From Chrysopilus asiliformis (taxonomy: Eukaryota > Arthropoda > Insecta > Diptera > Rhagionidae), in NCBI GenBank assembly GCA_964034945.1, contig OZ035961.1, positions 90,460,991 to 90,524,990 on the forward strand: a stretch of DNA of 64,000 bases, given 5' to 3'. Positions within the stretch are counted from its first letter, which is position 1, and each line of letters begins with the position of its first letter. Under the pieces are notes generated by a model, which was not told the DNA's origin, made no database searches, and saw only the letters and a program-made list of their open reading frames with translations. The position numbers and the translations under genes are program-made. Positions 53,963 to 64,000 of the stretch are shown one piece after another.

Positions 53963-55433
53963 ACATTTTATGCTGCGAAAAATTCAATTTTAACACTCAA
54001 AGCATAAAAAAAAGTCAAAAAACGGATTTCGGAAAATCATATTTGCATAAAATTTATTTAACAAATATCTGCCAGTTAAATTATAAACTAAATGCAGGTT
54101 TAACTTCTGATCTGTGAACAAATTGCTAAAATCGCTTCGCCAGAAAACTGTCATTCACTCAGATTTACCATATTTTCAATCTCAACAAATTCACACCCCT
54201 GTGTTACAACAAATAACTTGTAAAATAACACGTTAAAAGGGGAACAACCGAACAACTTTTTCCTTCTTTTTTTTTCTAGGGAGAGGGTACATTTTAATCG
54301 AATCCCCAGGGAAGTAAAAAAAAATCCCGTGACCTACGGTTTTTGTCGCATAGTCCCGCGAACTTTTTACAATAGTTTACATTTCTGTTTACATGCGGAA
54401 CCCAGCATACCCCATAATATTTTCCACTCAGCACAGCAAATCAAGGAAAAAAGGGCGGTTCACAATTCAGGAAAAGCGGGAAGAATTGACGAGACAAACA
54501 TCCCTCGAACTGAATTTATTTGAATTTTTAACATAAAATTCGCCTGGAAAATTCATTTTATTTTTTCACATTTTACTTGTACTAAATCACTTTGAATGCA
54601 AATTTTTGTAATTTGCTTTTATTTAACTTTACTGTCTGCCAGACTTTTTTTCTCATTTTTCGCATGTTTTTATTGCGTTTGAAAGTCTTTTTGTAGTTGA
54701 TTTCAATCTAAAAGCTAATATACGAGTATAGGGTAGTTTTTAGTCTGAATCGTGCTTAAATACAGAAAAAATAAATTACTATTTAAGTTTAAAAAATACT
54801 TTTAGACATAATTATGAATTTTCAAATTATAAAAATGTTTTTTTTTTCACCAACAATGTGACTGAAAGGAATAAAGGAATGCATATTTTTTCGTAATCAA
54901 GATAGCATAATAATCTAAGAGAATAGAAAAGATACTAATAACATTTGTTAATGAAAAACTCTGCGGGTGACGTTATTTTAAAATCCACAGAATGTTTTGC
55001 TCAAGGCAAACATAAAAGTTTCATACTGAGATTTTTCTGTATGCGATTTTTTAGTTTCTCAGTATACAAAATAAAATAGTTCTTTTCATTTTAAACAAAA
55101 TAATAAATTTTTGTGATAAAGTGTCTAATACATTACTTTGTGAATATTATTTAAAAAAGTAAATAACAAACAGTTTTTAAAAGATTTTAGCAGGTTTTAT
55201 ACAATATTGTAACTATAATTTTATCTGAAGAGTAAAAACTATTATTATTATCTTTTTTCTGACAGTTTCTAAGCAATATTTTTAGAATAATTAAACTCTC
55301 ATTATTCAAAAATTGCAATTATAAATTAACTCTTGAGTATGATTTTTTTATGATACACGCCTATTCTGGAATCCCAAGTAGCGTTAAGTTTGTTCGATTT
55401 CCCCGCTGCGTTTTACTTCTGTTCAATTGCGTA
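53963..55433. other. Gene-free intergenic sequence
   Basis: About 1.5 kb of A+T-rich DNA without OBP exons, terminal repeats or other recognised features. The frame near 54329-54523 is not supported by any motif. Confidence 0.4.
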
Positions 55434-55854
55434 CAGCGATGTCCCCCTACTACAATTATAGTAAATCTACTACTATTTTGGCCTTCAAAGGCTTCAAATC
55501 TACTACTATTTTTTTGTAGTAAATCAAATCTACTACTATTTTTTGTAAAATACATGAATCAACCAAAAATTTGTATTATACATGTTAAATGTAAAAAGCT
55601 TCTAACGAAATTAAATATGTGGCAGCCAATACAAAAGAAGTTTTTAAATGTCATTTTCTGAACTACAGCAAGTTTTTTGTTGATATAATTTTGGTATTAT
55701 GAATAATAAAGCTATTTAGCTTTCGTTATACAAATTGGTATATCGGGATAGGTAGAAAAGGTTTTTTTTTGAAAATCTGCTACTATTAGTATCAATCTAC
55801 TACTATTTTTTGTCTAATCTACTTCCCTCCTAAGGCAAATTGGGGCCATCCCTG
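55434..55854. mobile_element. hAT-type MITE
   Basis: Ends CAGCGATGTCCCC (55434) and GGGGCCATCCCTG (to 55854). The 8-bp flanks ATTGCGTA and TTTGCGTA differ at one base. The interior repeats AATCTACTACTATTTT at least five times. No coding. Confidence 0.75.
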
Positions 55855-55862
55855 TTTGCGTA

Positions 55863-56345
55863 TGATCTAGTAACGTTTTGAGGGTAGAATTACTCGTTGC
55901 AAATATCAGAATACCAGAAAACCAATTGAGTAGCGAATCGAAACGACTGAGTTTGATTTTACGTTTTAACTTCCGATTCCAGAATAGCCATGATACACTT
56001 TTTATGAACTGCACTTTTGGGATATGTTTCAATCCTTCTAGCTTTATTTGTATTCGATTGACTTGAAATTTGACACAAATATACAGTCGGAAAAAATTTT
56101 TGAAATTTGGAACGAAAGATGCTGTAAGGATAGTGACGTAATCCTTGTTTTCTGTGGGGTTTTTGAGGTTTCTGATCCTTAATATGCTATCAACCTTTTA
56201 AAATTCGCACCGGAAGGACTTATAAGGATGACAACGTCATCGTTATGAGAAAATTTTCAAAAAAGTATATAATTTACAAATTTTGTAAAAATATAATTTA
56301 CAAACCGCTTAATTATCGTAAAGTTTCGATTTTTAATCGGTTATG
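55863..56345. other. Spacer with a shared repeat block
   Basis: The GAACGAAAGATGCTGTAAGGAT and GGAAGGACTTATAAGGATGA segments (56110-56235) resemble 41535-41690, so this is a dispersed repeat of unknown class. No gene. Confidence 0.4.
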
Positions 56346-56663
56346 CGACGGTCACACGACGCTGTTTTGTCAGCGCTAGTGGCTGTTTGGCTGTTAGCAG
56401 TCGTTTCAGCAGCACCGTGTGAACCCTAGTGCGTTGCGACTACCAGCAGCAGCGCGATGATTTTAGTAGCGCTAGTGAAGGAAGTAGAGACCGTTCTACT
56501 TTGCCAGCGCTACTAGGGATCACGTGATGGTTTCTGAGCTGTTAAAAGTCTGATAAGTGGTAAAGTTTGTTTATTGTGACTTGTTATTTTACGTTTATTT
56601 ATTTAAAGAACGATGCACGAAAATGCCGCTTGACTAACTTTTGGGCGTCGTGTGACGGTGGCA
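56346..56663. mobile_element. MITE with CGACGGTCACACGACGC ends carrying a solo end of family F
   Basis: TGCGACGGTCACACGACGC (56346) and its near-complement (to 56663) are terminal inverted repeats. Inside, 56608-56648 is the 5' end of hairpin family F (GAACGATGCACGAAAATGCC) preceded by AAA. The interior repeats GCGCTAGT/GCTGTTAGCAG motifs. Confidence 0.6.
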
Positions 56664-56845
56664 TTTACTTAATTTTTTAGCAAAAATTTACTTAATTTTT
56701 CGCGCTCTTTACATTCGCAACGTAATAAATCACAGCGTAAAAAGCGGAATAATCACAACGGAAATTGTAAAAATACAAAAAAAAAGAAACGCGCCGCAGG
56801 CAAAATCTTATGAGATACACACGCCGTTTGTAAAAAATTGTTGAA
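56664..56845. other. Short spacer
   Basis: A+T-rich, with an inverted version (CGCCGCAGGCAAAATC at 56793) of the block seen at 24234 and 36002. Confidence 0.35.
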
Positions 56846-57338
56846 AACATGAGAAAAGCTACAATTCCCTGGGCCAATCGTCAAATACTCTACATGATGA
56901 CAAACAATAAATTTTATGAAAAAAATTCATTTGTATGGGATAAGAGGGGTTCGATTGGATTTTGATGTATGAAATTCTTATGTAAAATCTTATTCTAAAC
57001 ACATTTTGTCATTATAAATTTTTCAATACGGCATTTTATTTGTATTGGAGAGAGGAGAAGCAGTAGTCGGATTTTGCCCGTTCAAGAACTTAGCCTTCCT
57101 CTGTACCAGAAGCGCAACTGTACAAAATTTCAAGTCTCTAGCTCAATCCTTTCGAAATTTATGGTGTCCACGGACCGACAGACGGACAGACAGACCGATG
57201 GACTTGCGGAAATCAAAATCTTTTGTCATCCCTGACAAATTAGTTCATTGTTGTGTCCGATGATTGGTTCGATGCGTTACAAACGGTATACTAAATCTAA
57301 TATACTAGTATATAATTATCATATAGAGTACAAAAATG
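56846..57338 (-). mobile_element. DINE-1-like element, family B
   Basis: A - strand copy from AACATGAGAAAAGCTACAAT to TATCATATAGAGTACAAAAA, with a short GACCGACAGACGGACAGACAG microsatellite at 57173. Confidence 0.65.
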
Positions 57339-57508
57339 TCCAGCCGAAGTATAGAATTTTTGCATATTTACACTAGATTGCATAATTCCGGGACAAAAGT
57401 TTAATTTCCAGGACGCCGGAGCAACATACCTAAATCCGGGACATATGGTCACCGTACGATGTTAGAAAACTTGTTTTTTGCCTATTTTTATCAATCATAC
57501 TCATATAA

Positions 57509-58533
57509 TCATACTAATATATAATAAAAATGAGTTGGTGTCTGTCTGTCTGTCTGTTCCTCTTTCACGCAAAAATGGCTGAACCGATTGACTTGAAAGA
57601 ACGATGCACGAAAATGCCCCTTGACTAACTTTTGGGTTTCACTTTCGTAGTACATCCATTGGAAAGGTAATTTGCTCTAGTTTCATGGACATAAGCTTTT
57701 TTTTGGCGGGGAACTGCAGGGGGATGGTCAGCTGCCATCTTAGGGGCACTGATTTTTTCATGCATTTTTCGACGATTTTTATGTCCCCTGGCTAACTTTT
57801 GAACCAGTTCGGGTTTCACTTTCGTAGTACATCTATTGGAAAGGTAATTTGCTCTAGTTTCATGGACATAAGCTTTTTTTTGGCGGGGAACTGCAGGGGG
57901 ATGGTCAGCTGCCATCTTAGGGGTACTGATTTTTTCATGCATTTTTCGACGATTTTTATGTCCCCGGGCTAACTTTTGAACCAGTTCGGGTTTCACTTTC
58001 GTAGTACATCTATTGGAAAGGTAATTTGCTCTAGTTTCATGGACATAAGGTCTTTTTTGGCGGGGAACTGCAGGGGGATGGTCAGCTGCCATCTTAGGCG
58101 TAATGATTTTTCCATAAAAAATCATACCGCCTAAGATGGCAGCTGACCATCCCCCTGCAGTTCCCCGCCAAAAAAGAGCTTATGTCCATGAAACTAGAGC
58201 AAATTACCTTTCCAATAGATGTACTACGAAAGTGAAACCCGAACTGGTTCAAAAGTTAGCCCGGGGGCATAAAAATCGTCGAATCCTGCATGGTTCTTTG
58301 GCATGAGTGTCTGTGGTAGTTCTGGTTCCAACATAGGCATACGGAAAAGTAGCGCGAGTGGTGGGGGGAGTAAGGAGAGGGGTAAAGTGATTTCGAAACT
58401 TAGTTTTTGCGCTATGTTACCCTTTCGCGGGGAAACTACCGAGCCGATGGGCCTGAAGTTTAGCTCCAACATAGACCATCAAAAAAAAAAATTTTTAAAA
58501 ACTTAACCCGGCAACGACGGGTATGCAAGCTAG
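57509..58533 (+). mobile_element. Helitron-like element (family R2) split by a hairpin element
   Basis: It starts TCATACTAATATATAATAAA (57509, preceded by A) with a CTGT microsatellite, and ends with AACCCGGCAACGACGGG hairpin, TATGCAAG and CTAG at 58530-58533 followed by T. It is interrupted at 57598/57599 by the family F element; rejoining gives ACTTGAAATTTGGCATGAG, the R2 consensus. Confidence 0.75.
57599..58296. mobile_element. Hairpin element, family F, copy 2, with tandem and inverted arms
   Basis: Ends GAACGATGCACGA and TCCTGCATGGTTC. The left arm is three tandem units of about 177 bp (GCTAACTTTTGAACCAG at 57791 and 57968; the first unit, from 57623, lacks 10 bp). The right arm (58120-58290) is a single unit in inverse orientation. 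The flanks are AAA and TTT with no duplication. One 166-codon frame stays open through all three units on the - strand (57625-58125), but no known domain is seen. Confidence 0.75.
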
Positions 58534-59138
58534 TTTTTTATATTTTTTTTCTTATTTTCTGTTTCAAACAACAAAATTTGTAAATTACTTTCCTATCGTA
58601 ATCCCCCTAGAATTGGAATTATCTTACAATAAGGAAAGATACCCTTACATTGCTTCAGCATCCAATTTCAATTAGCTGACGCAGTAATAAATTTCTAGAA
58701 TTGTATTTATTCGCCTTATTTATGTGAAGTGAAGGAGGAGAATCTAAAAGATACTTCCACAACTACTCGTAAATACTCGTACAAAGTCAAACTATACAAG
58801 GACGAAAATATTTTATCTGCTAGGGGATATATAAAATTGCTACTTTACCAAAAATACAAAATGCCCTTTCGTATTTGACAGAATTGAGTTATGAGATCTT
58901 TTTTTTTTTGGCAATATTGAACTTTATATGAGCAATAGTGGAACTTGTTTTACATTAATATCCACTTTATTAGGGATAAACCACAAGAAAAATATTTTAT
59001 GGTATACTCGATATTTACTCTTCCGTTTGTCAATAAATTACATGGAAAGATTTCATAAAAATGTTAATTTAATAGATTTTCTGGGAATTTTTACTGGGAA
59101 TTTTTACTGGGAATTTTTCTTTTAAATTCCCTTAAATA
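58534..59138. other. Spacer
   Basis: A+T-rich sequence with no recognised gene. TTTTTACTGGGAA is tandemly repeated at 59089-59116. Confidence 0.35.
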
Positions 59139-59536
59139 CACCCATACCTCGTTATACGGCCCCTCTTTATACGGCTTTTCGCTATAACGGCCTTCTTTAA
59201 TTAAGGCACTTTTTCGATTTACGGCCCAAAATATTTCGTTATACGGCCGAAAAAAAATTGGGGAAAAAAAAATCAAAAGCTATAATTGCCAATCTGGCAA
59301 TTATTGAAAACCCGTATGGTGATTTAAGTGAACGGCGAACAGTTCTATCAAAATTCCACTTTGAAGTCAAACTTTCCAATAAGATTTTTTTAAATGTATT
59401 CCAATCGAATTTTGATTTATGGGAGTTTTATGTAGAATCATATCCTAAATAACTTTTGTTCTTGCACTTTTTTGATAATATGCCGTTTTTGAGATATTCA
59501 CAAAAAATTGTCTATTTTTGCCCATTAACGAACTTA

Positions 59537-60437
59537 AAGGGCCCATAGACGGTCAACTTTGTTGCCAACCTGGTCGCCAACATGCAATGTTGGAGTCGAT
59601 GTTGTACGTCTGTGGCCAAGTTGGCGGTTGGTTTTTCATGTTGTCGACCAGGTTGGTGTAAAATCAAAAATTTTTGAAAACTTAGCATGTTGGCGTTCAT
59701 GTTGGGGTGTCTGTAGGCAAGTTTACAACCTGGTTGCCAATCTCAGTTGAATTGAGTACTGCAATGAGAACAGTGAAGTGTCAAAAATAGTTTATTTGAT
59801 TAAGTTCGGTTGAGTTTGGTTAATTTTACTAGGGTTTTGATCGTACGACCTGACTCCAAGACTTTGTGGCGATATTCCAGTGAGAAATTTTAAGTCCTCG
59901 AAGCTCTGGCCACTTGCCAAAAACCGTAGGGTTGCAGACAGTCTTTCATTTGCAGGAATAGCTATTCTCGTTATCGTGTCCTTCTTTTCAGTTAATGGTC
60001 TCACTGCATCCAAAAATTCATCGTAGGAGTTGCTGTCCATTCTTAAAAAGTTTTTGAAATCGTCAGGTGCAGTCATACGTAGTTCACGCATTAAATTTGA
60101 ATGAGAAAACTGAGCACGGTTCTGATACCAATCCTTTGCCCAAATTTTTTTCTTTTTCAAAGGGGGCACTTCATCTTCGTACAACTCGTTTAAAACCAAT
60201 ACCAATAACAAATCCTTACTCATTTTTCACTAGTCAACATATACCCTATAGTTGTCCTATAACCATATAGTAAACTATAAACAATAAAAAAATTAGAGAA
60301 ATCACCTAAAGTCGACGGGATCTTGTTAAAAATGATGTTGACAACTTGGTTGCCAACATTCCGTCTCGTCTGTGGTAAAAACTACCAACCAGGTTGCCGA
60401 CCAGGTTGGCAACAAAGTTGGCCGTCTATGGGCCCTT
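59537..60437 (-). mobile_element. PIF/Harbinger element nested in a family A copy
   Basis: The inverted ends AAGGGCCCATAGACGGTCAA and the near-complement (to 60437) match over about 40 bases. The 3-bp duplication TTA (59534-59536, 60438-60440) lies exactly in the GAACTTAGCC site of family A. It encodes a partial transposase on the - strand. 901 bp. Confidence 0.88.
59792..60223 (-). pseudogene. PIF/Harbinger transposase, N-terminal part only
   Basis: The first ~125 of 143 residues resemble HARBI1-type transposases: DFKNFLRMDSNSYDEFLDAV, RPLTEKKDTITR, ERLSATLRFLASGQSFEDLK and FLTGISPQSLG. After that the frame is unrelated and stops. The DDE catalytic core that should follow is absent, so the element has an internal deletion. 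The start at 60223 (MSKDLLLVLVLNEL) is a plausible native start. Confidence 0.8.
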
Positions 60438-60474
60438 TTAGCCTTGCATTTTACGAAACCATACGGGTATAAAC

Positions 60475-60707
60475 CATGGCCGAATTATACAAGGTCTGTT
60501 TGACAGCTCAGTCTCTCTTGGCTCTGACGTCATCGGCAAGAAATTCTTATACGACTCAATGGGAATTTTCCCTAATTCTCAAATCTAGCTAACATCTAGC
60601 TAAACAACTCCGTACGCACAATCTACATTACAAAGAATTTCTTGCCGATGACGTAGCAAAATGGTGGCTGTAACCAGCAGACCAGCAGACCTTGTATAAT
60701 TCGGCCA
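60475..60707. mobile_element. Palindromic MITE at the 5' end of the family A copy
   Basis: TGGCCGAATTATACAAGG at 60477 and its complement ending at 60707, plus a second inner pair (GACGTCATCGGCAAGAAATTC / complement). Identical 10-bp flanks GGGTATAAAC (60465-60474, 60708-60717) show it inserted in the TATACCC end of family A. Confidence 0.8.
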
Positions 60708-61128
60708 GGGTATAAACATAATTTCACATAATTTAGTGCCGATTCTTCATGTTCATTTTCGTCATCAGATTAACCGATTTAAACATTTTAATTTATGTTT
60801 TTTATTATGTATAATGGACATGTGCACATGAATTTTTTTTAAATTTTTTTAAGTTATCTTTTTATGTACATATGAATTTTTTTTGTTATTGAAGTTATCC
60901 TTATATTACTTGTTATGTATTTTTATTTTGTATGTAAGCATTTTTAAATGAAATAAAAAGAAAAAAATGCATTTTAAACTAAAAACTACGTTATTTAAAA
61001 AAAATTGGAACGGATCCTATTGAATTTGTATGGGTTTGTATGCAAATAATTGATTCGTTATACGGCTTTTCGCTTTACGGCCAACTTTCCCGGAACGTAT
61101 CTAGGCCGTAAAGCGAGGTATGGGTGTA

Positions 61129-62528
61129 TAGGGAATTGAAAAGAAAAATTTCCAGTACCTAAGCAATACAGAAAGATTGACGGACGAATAGTTGCAAATC
61201 TGCACTTATTCATCCGTTCTTTTATCTGTCTGAAAATATAAGAAAAAATTCTCTAAAATTGAAGAAGCATTTTAAAATCTTTTCTTTAAAACTTAAAGAC
61301 ACTAAAGTTTTGTATCTCATCAAATGTGTAATTTCCTAAAAGTGTTAAAGAAACTTTTCACAAAACAACTTAATTATCGAATTTACATCGCAATTTATAT
61401 TTAATAAAAATTTCCGAGAATCCTTCTGCGGTACATTAAAATTATTTTCATAATAAACATTGTGATGAATCTTTAAAATATAGCAGCAGCAAGAAAATGA
61501 CGTTCATAAATGAAAATGATACGACGGAAGAATTGAAAAAGTTTTTAATTAAAGACGAAAACTTCGTAAAATGAAGATAAATTTTGTTTATGGTTGTGTA
61601 TTCCCGGAATCAATTAAAATAATAATTTCACTTCAATAAACAAAATAGAAAAGTTTCCTTTCAAAGACTGACTGTGAGAACAAAAAGATAAACGCAAAGG
61701 ATTTCATTTGAATAAGTATATGTTTGTAAATAGAAAATAACATGAAAATAATAAATGTTGGCAAAAATCTCATCAAGGTTATTGAATGGAAATCAATATT
61801 GATTGCTTTATGCTTTTTGCTTTATGATTAAAAAGTATGTTTCAAAAGAATAAGAATTTGTTACAAGGAAAATATCCATGTCTTAACATTTTTCTTTCTG
61901 CTTTGATTTTTCTTTGTTTCTCTTGCACTATACTTTATTTGGATATTGTGATTTTAATCATTACTTTTAAAAGAAAAAGAAATTATAGAGAATACCTATT
62001 TAAATCCAATATTTAAGTCCAAAATTCTATTAAAAAGAATTAGAACAACTCCAAAGAAGTTAAAGCATTTTAATTTGAAACATGGGAAATTATCATACAA
62101 TTAAGCTTTTCAAAAATACATTACAGTTTTAGGGATAGGATGATCTGCAGTGGTGTAACGATATTAATGTTATCCTCTGTTCAAAAAATTAAATTTCGTT
62201 TCATGAGCAGTTTTTTTATCAGAGGCTTCCAAAAACGCGAGCCAGACTTGAATTGTGATTACTATTTCGAATTGCAGTTTGAATCGGTTGTAGTGTGAAC
62301 TCCAGTAATTAAATTCCAACCCCTAGAATGTATTTCTTTATTAAATTTCGTTTTAAGCAGTTAATTTGGGCAGTTGTGAAATTAAAAAATAGGTAAATCC
62401 AAAATACATAAAAGTTGCAGTTTTTTTTCAAATTCCGCGCGAGAGGGTAATTCACTGTTCAGAAAATGAACCTCTTCGAATTCCAGGGGTATTTTGGCAT
62501 GATCAGGTAACACCGTTGCCGCCATCAT
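61129..62528. other. Gene-free spacer upstream of RpS24
   Basis: 1.4 kb of A+T-rich DNA, apparently free of the repeat families that fill the rest. No gene is supported. Its 3' end must contain the RpS24 promoter, but no TATA box is seen near 62500, as expected for a TOP gene. Confidence 0.45.
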
Positions 62529-62529
62529 T

Positions 62530-62817
62530 CTTTTTGTAAATTGCTTGTCTCGAGAAGGCAATTTCTGTGCTAGAAAACGGATTAAAAGGTGATTTATCGG
62601 TTCAATTAAACTAAAAACAGTGTATCGAAATGCAACTGAGTGTCCCGTTCAAGTTTTTCATAAAAATAACCAGCATTGTTTGCGTTTTAACCGACTTCCA
62701 TAATATACCACGTTGTAAATTCCTATAGGTTATGTTGAAGTGACACTTCGCGTTGCATTTCGTATTTCCTTGAATTCTTTGCGAATTAATTTCGGTTTTC
62801 ATCTCTTATCGTTTTAG
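62530..62817 (+). promoter_or_regulatory. RpS24: RpS24 TOP start, leader exon and 5' UTR intron
   Basis: A pyrimidine tract CTTTTTG at 62530 fits a terminal oligopyrimidine start, the site through which ribosomal protein mRNAs are growth-regulated. A leader exon would end at 62588 (AAAAG|GTGATT), and an intron would run 62589-62817, ending TCGTTTTAG just before the ATG exon. Predicted from sequence only. Confidence 0.55.
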
Positions 62818-62830
62818 ATCCCCGATCAGA

Positions 62831-63229
62831 ATGTCAGCCGTCGAAGCAACTATTCGCACCAGAAAGTTCATGACAAACCGTCTGCTGTGCAGAAAACAAA
62901 TGGTTTGTGATGTTTTCCACCCGGGTTTGTCGTCGGTCAACAAGAAGGATGTCAGGGAGAAGCTCGCTTCCTTATACAAAGTCACACCGGACGTAGTGTT
63001 CGTTTTCGGCTTTAGAACGAATTTCGGTGGTGGCCGGTCAACTGGTTTCGCTCTCATCTACGACACCTTGGACTACGCTAAGAAATTCGAGCCAAAACAC
63101 AGGCTGGCGAGACACGGTCTCTTCGAGAAGAAACAACAGACTCGCAAACAGCGCAAGGAACGCAGGAACAGAATGAAGAAGGTCCGCGGCACCAAGAAGG
63201 CGAAGGTCGGACAAGCCGCCAAGAAGTAG
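62831..63229 (+). CDS. RpS24: 40S ribosomal protein S24 (132 aa)
   Basis: Component of the small ribosomal subunit. The reading frame is uninterrupted and matches eS24 throughout: [20 protein letters not shown] at the N-terminus, [40 protein letters not shown] (the most conserved segment), [20 protein letters not shown], then the basic tail [18 protein letters not shown]. The length equals that of other insect S24 proteins. The codon use is visibly more G+C-rich than that of the OBP genes, as expected for a highly expressed gene. The ATG follows a 3' splice site by 13 bases. The poly(A) signal AATAAA is at 63306-63311. It marks the conserved end of the OBP block. Confidence 0.98.
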   Translation: MSAVEATIRTRKFMTNRLLCRKQMVCDVFHPGLSSVNKKDVREKLASLYKVTPDVVFVFGFRTNFGGGRSTGFALIYDTLDYAKKFEPKHRLARHGLFEKKQQTRKQRKERRNRMKKVRGTKKAKVGQAAKK

Positions 63230-63305
63230 ACATGCTTGAGTGTTTAATTTTTACTTGTAAACATTTCTTTTTACTGTCCGATGTGCGTTTTTAAAGAGGA
63301 TTTTA

Positions 63306-63311
63306 AATAAA
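63306..63311 (+). terminator. RpS24: RpS24 poly(A) signal
   Basis: AATAAA 77 bases beyond the stop codon, followed by a GT-rich stretch (TTGGTGGTTTTTCTTGTG) typical of cleavage sites. Confidence 0.75.
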
Positions 63312-63339
63312 AGCATAAAGGAGGTTAATTTGGTGGTTT

Positions 63340-64000
63340 TTCTTGTGTTTCTTTTGCAGATGTGTAGTATTTTGATGTCTTCTGGGGCTCCCGGGAGATT
63401 ACTTTCGGTTGGAAGCCCCAACAATGTTTCAAATAGACGAACTTATTTTTGCCACCAAAAAATGGATCTTGTGTAAGGCTCATACAAGCGATTTTCCCTT
63501 AACCTCGTAAAATGTGGAACCTAACTAAAAGATTGTGGATCGGAATACAACAACATTACAAACTAGTGCGAATGCAAGAGAAAAGCAGGGAGAATGAGAA
63601 AGCACACGGTTACTGTCAATTCAGTTTATCAGTTTTTTAGTAGAAGTGAACAAGTTTGGAAGAAAGATTCGCTAATGTAGCAAGTTTAATTTTTTAATTC
63701 CAAGTGAAATTATCAATGTTTAGATCTAGCATCAACTTTCGATCTTTCAAAGGTACGACATTTTAGGAACTCGCATTCCATCAGGGATTACTAGTGAAGT
63801 GTAGCTTCGAGAGATTCGCCGCAAAAAGTACCTCACCTTGATTTCAATTAGAAACGCCAAATATTTGTTATTATTAGTACTTTAAGCAGGTGAAACCCGT
63901 TTCGTATTTTGCACCAAATACCAGAGATCACATGAATAAATTTCCAATTTTAGGAGCTACAGAAATAAAATGATCTGGGGGCACAAAATTGAAAAAATCC
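63340..64000. other. Right-hand end, possible start of another gene
   Basis: No coding is supported. GGGGCTCCCGGGAG and GGAAGCCCC (63385-63420) can form a hairpin. A leader-like stretch with TCAATTCAGTTTATCAGTT (about 63618) ends in CTTTCAAAG|GTACGA at 63751, a possible 5' exon and donor of a gene beyond the window. Confidence 0.25.

Larger units (their letters stand above)
59271..60474 (-). mobile_element. DINE-1-like element, family A, interrupted by Harbinger
   Basis: It starts with AAAAGCTATAATTGCCAATC, continues to GCCCATTAACGAACTTA at 59536, and resumes after the Harbinger element with GCCTTGCATTTTACG. It closes with CCATACGGGTATAAA at 60474 (repeated at 60708-60717 beyond the MITE). 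The microsatellite region has been deleted. Confidence 0.65.
59139..61126. mobile_element. pogo-like element, outer shell of a four-element nest
   Basis: Ends CACCCATACCTCGTTATACG (59139) and the near-complement of CGTAAAGCGAGGTATGGGTG (to 61126), with TA on both outer sides (59137-59138, 61127-61128). CAxxxATACCTCG termini are typical of pogo/Tigger elements. Inside are a family A element, a Harbinger element and a MITE. No pogo transposase is left. 60720-61020 is A+T-rich interior. Confidence 0.75.

Noticed and set aside
57625..58125. A host repeat-protein gene
   Set aside because: The frame lies within the arms of a hairpin element and is explained by a unit length divisible by three. Kept as a finding, not as a CDS.
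1..64000. CRISPR arrays, bacterial operons or prophage
   Set aside because: The tandem repeats seen are microsatellites and minisatellites without spacer structure, and all genes recognised are spliced eukaryotic genes.

Overview
The window is eukaryotic nuclear DNA, very A+T-rich, from an insect and most likely a fly (Diptera). The evidence is small spliced GT-AG introns, ten genes of the Plus-C odorant-binding protein (OBP) type, a ribosomal protein S24 gene with an insect-type TOP leader, and many interspersed elements that look like the Drosophila DINE-1/Helentron group. From memory, Drosophila also has Plus-C genes (Obp58b-d) close to RpS24, so the block may be conserved; that link is recalled, not computed.

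Genes. Eight OBP genes lie on the + strand: OBP-1 (8463-9324), OBP-2 (13800-14573), OBP-3 (18323-21483), OBP-4 (22221-24708), OBP-5 (27634-29678), OBP-6 (32929-34264), OBP-7 (38164-38979) and OBP-8 (42837-52931). Two lie on the - strand, OBP-9 (43985-44832) and OBP-10 (48110-48859), and both sit inside intron 3 of OBP-8. All ten share one architecture: five coding exons, intron phases 0,0,0,1, a signal peptide in exon 1, a CC pair in exon 3, CxxxC opening exon 4 and five cysteines in exon 5. Each has a TATAAAA box 43-81 bases upstream of its ATG, so 5' leaders must be very short. OBP-5/6/7 and OBP-9/10 are local duplicate groups. The products are expected to be secreted carriers of small hydrophobic ligands. 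RpS24 (62831-63229) closes the window and is the only housekeeping gene seen.

The rest is a dense graveyard of transposable elements, many nested. By position: a hAT remnant with an 8-bp target duplication (712-3086); DINE-like elements interrupted by MITEs and Helitrons (5098-7345, 45132-46980); a recently made foldback mariner derivative (10332-11265); a hairpin family that inserts without target duplication (15993-16338, 57599-58296); piggyBac-type MITEs at TTAA; further hAT elements; a GTF2IRD2-like hAT transposase relic; and a stack of four elements (59139-61126) in which a pogo-like shell holds a DINE-like copy, which holds a Harbinger element and a MITE. No tRNA, rRNA, CRISPR or bacterial-type feature was found.

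The OBP exons stay intact while their introns and spacers take up nearly all insertions. Element boundaries given with target duplications are read to the base. Boundaries of the DINE-like copies are approximate. Element class names rest on termini, target duplications and short protein remnants, not on database searches.
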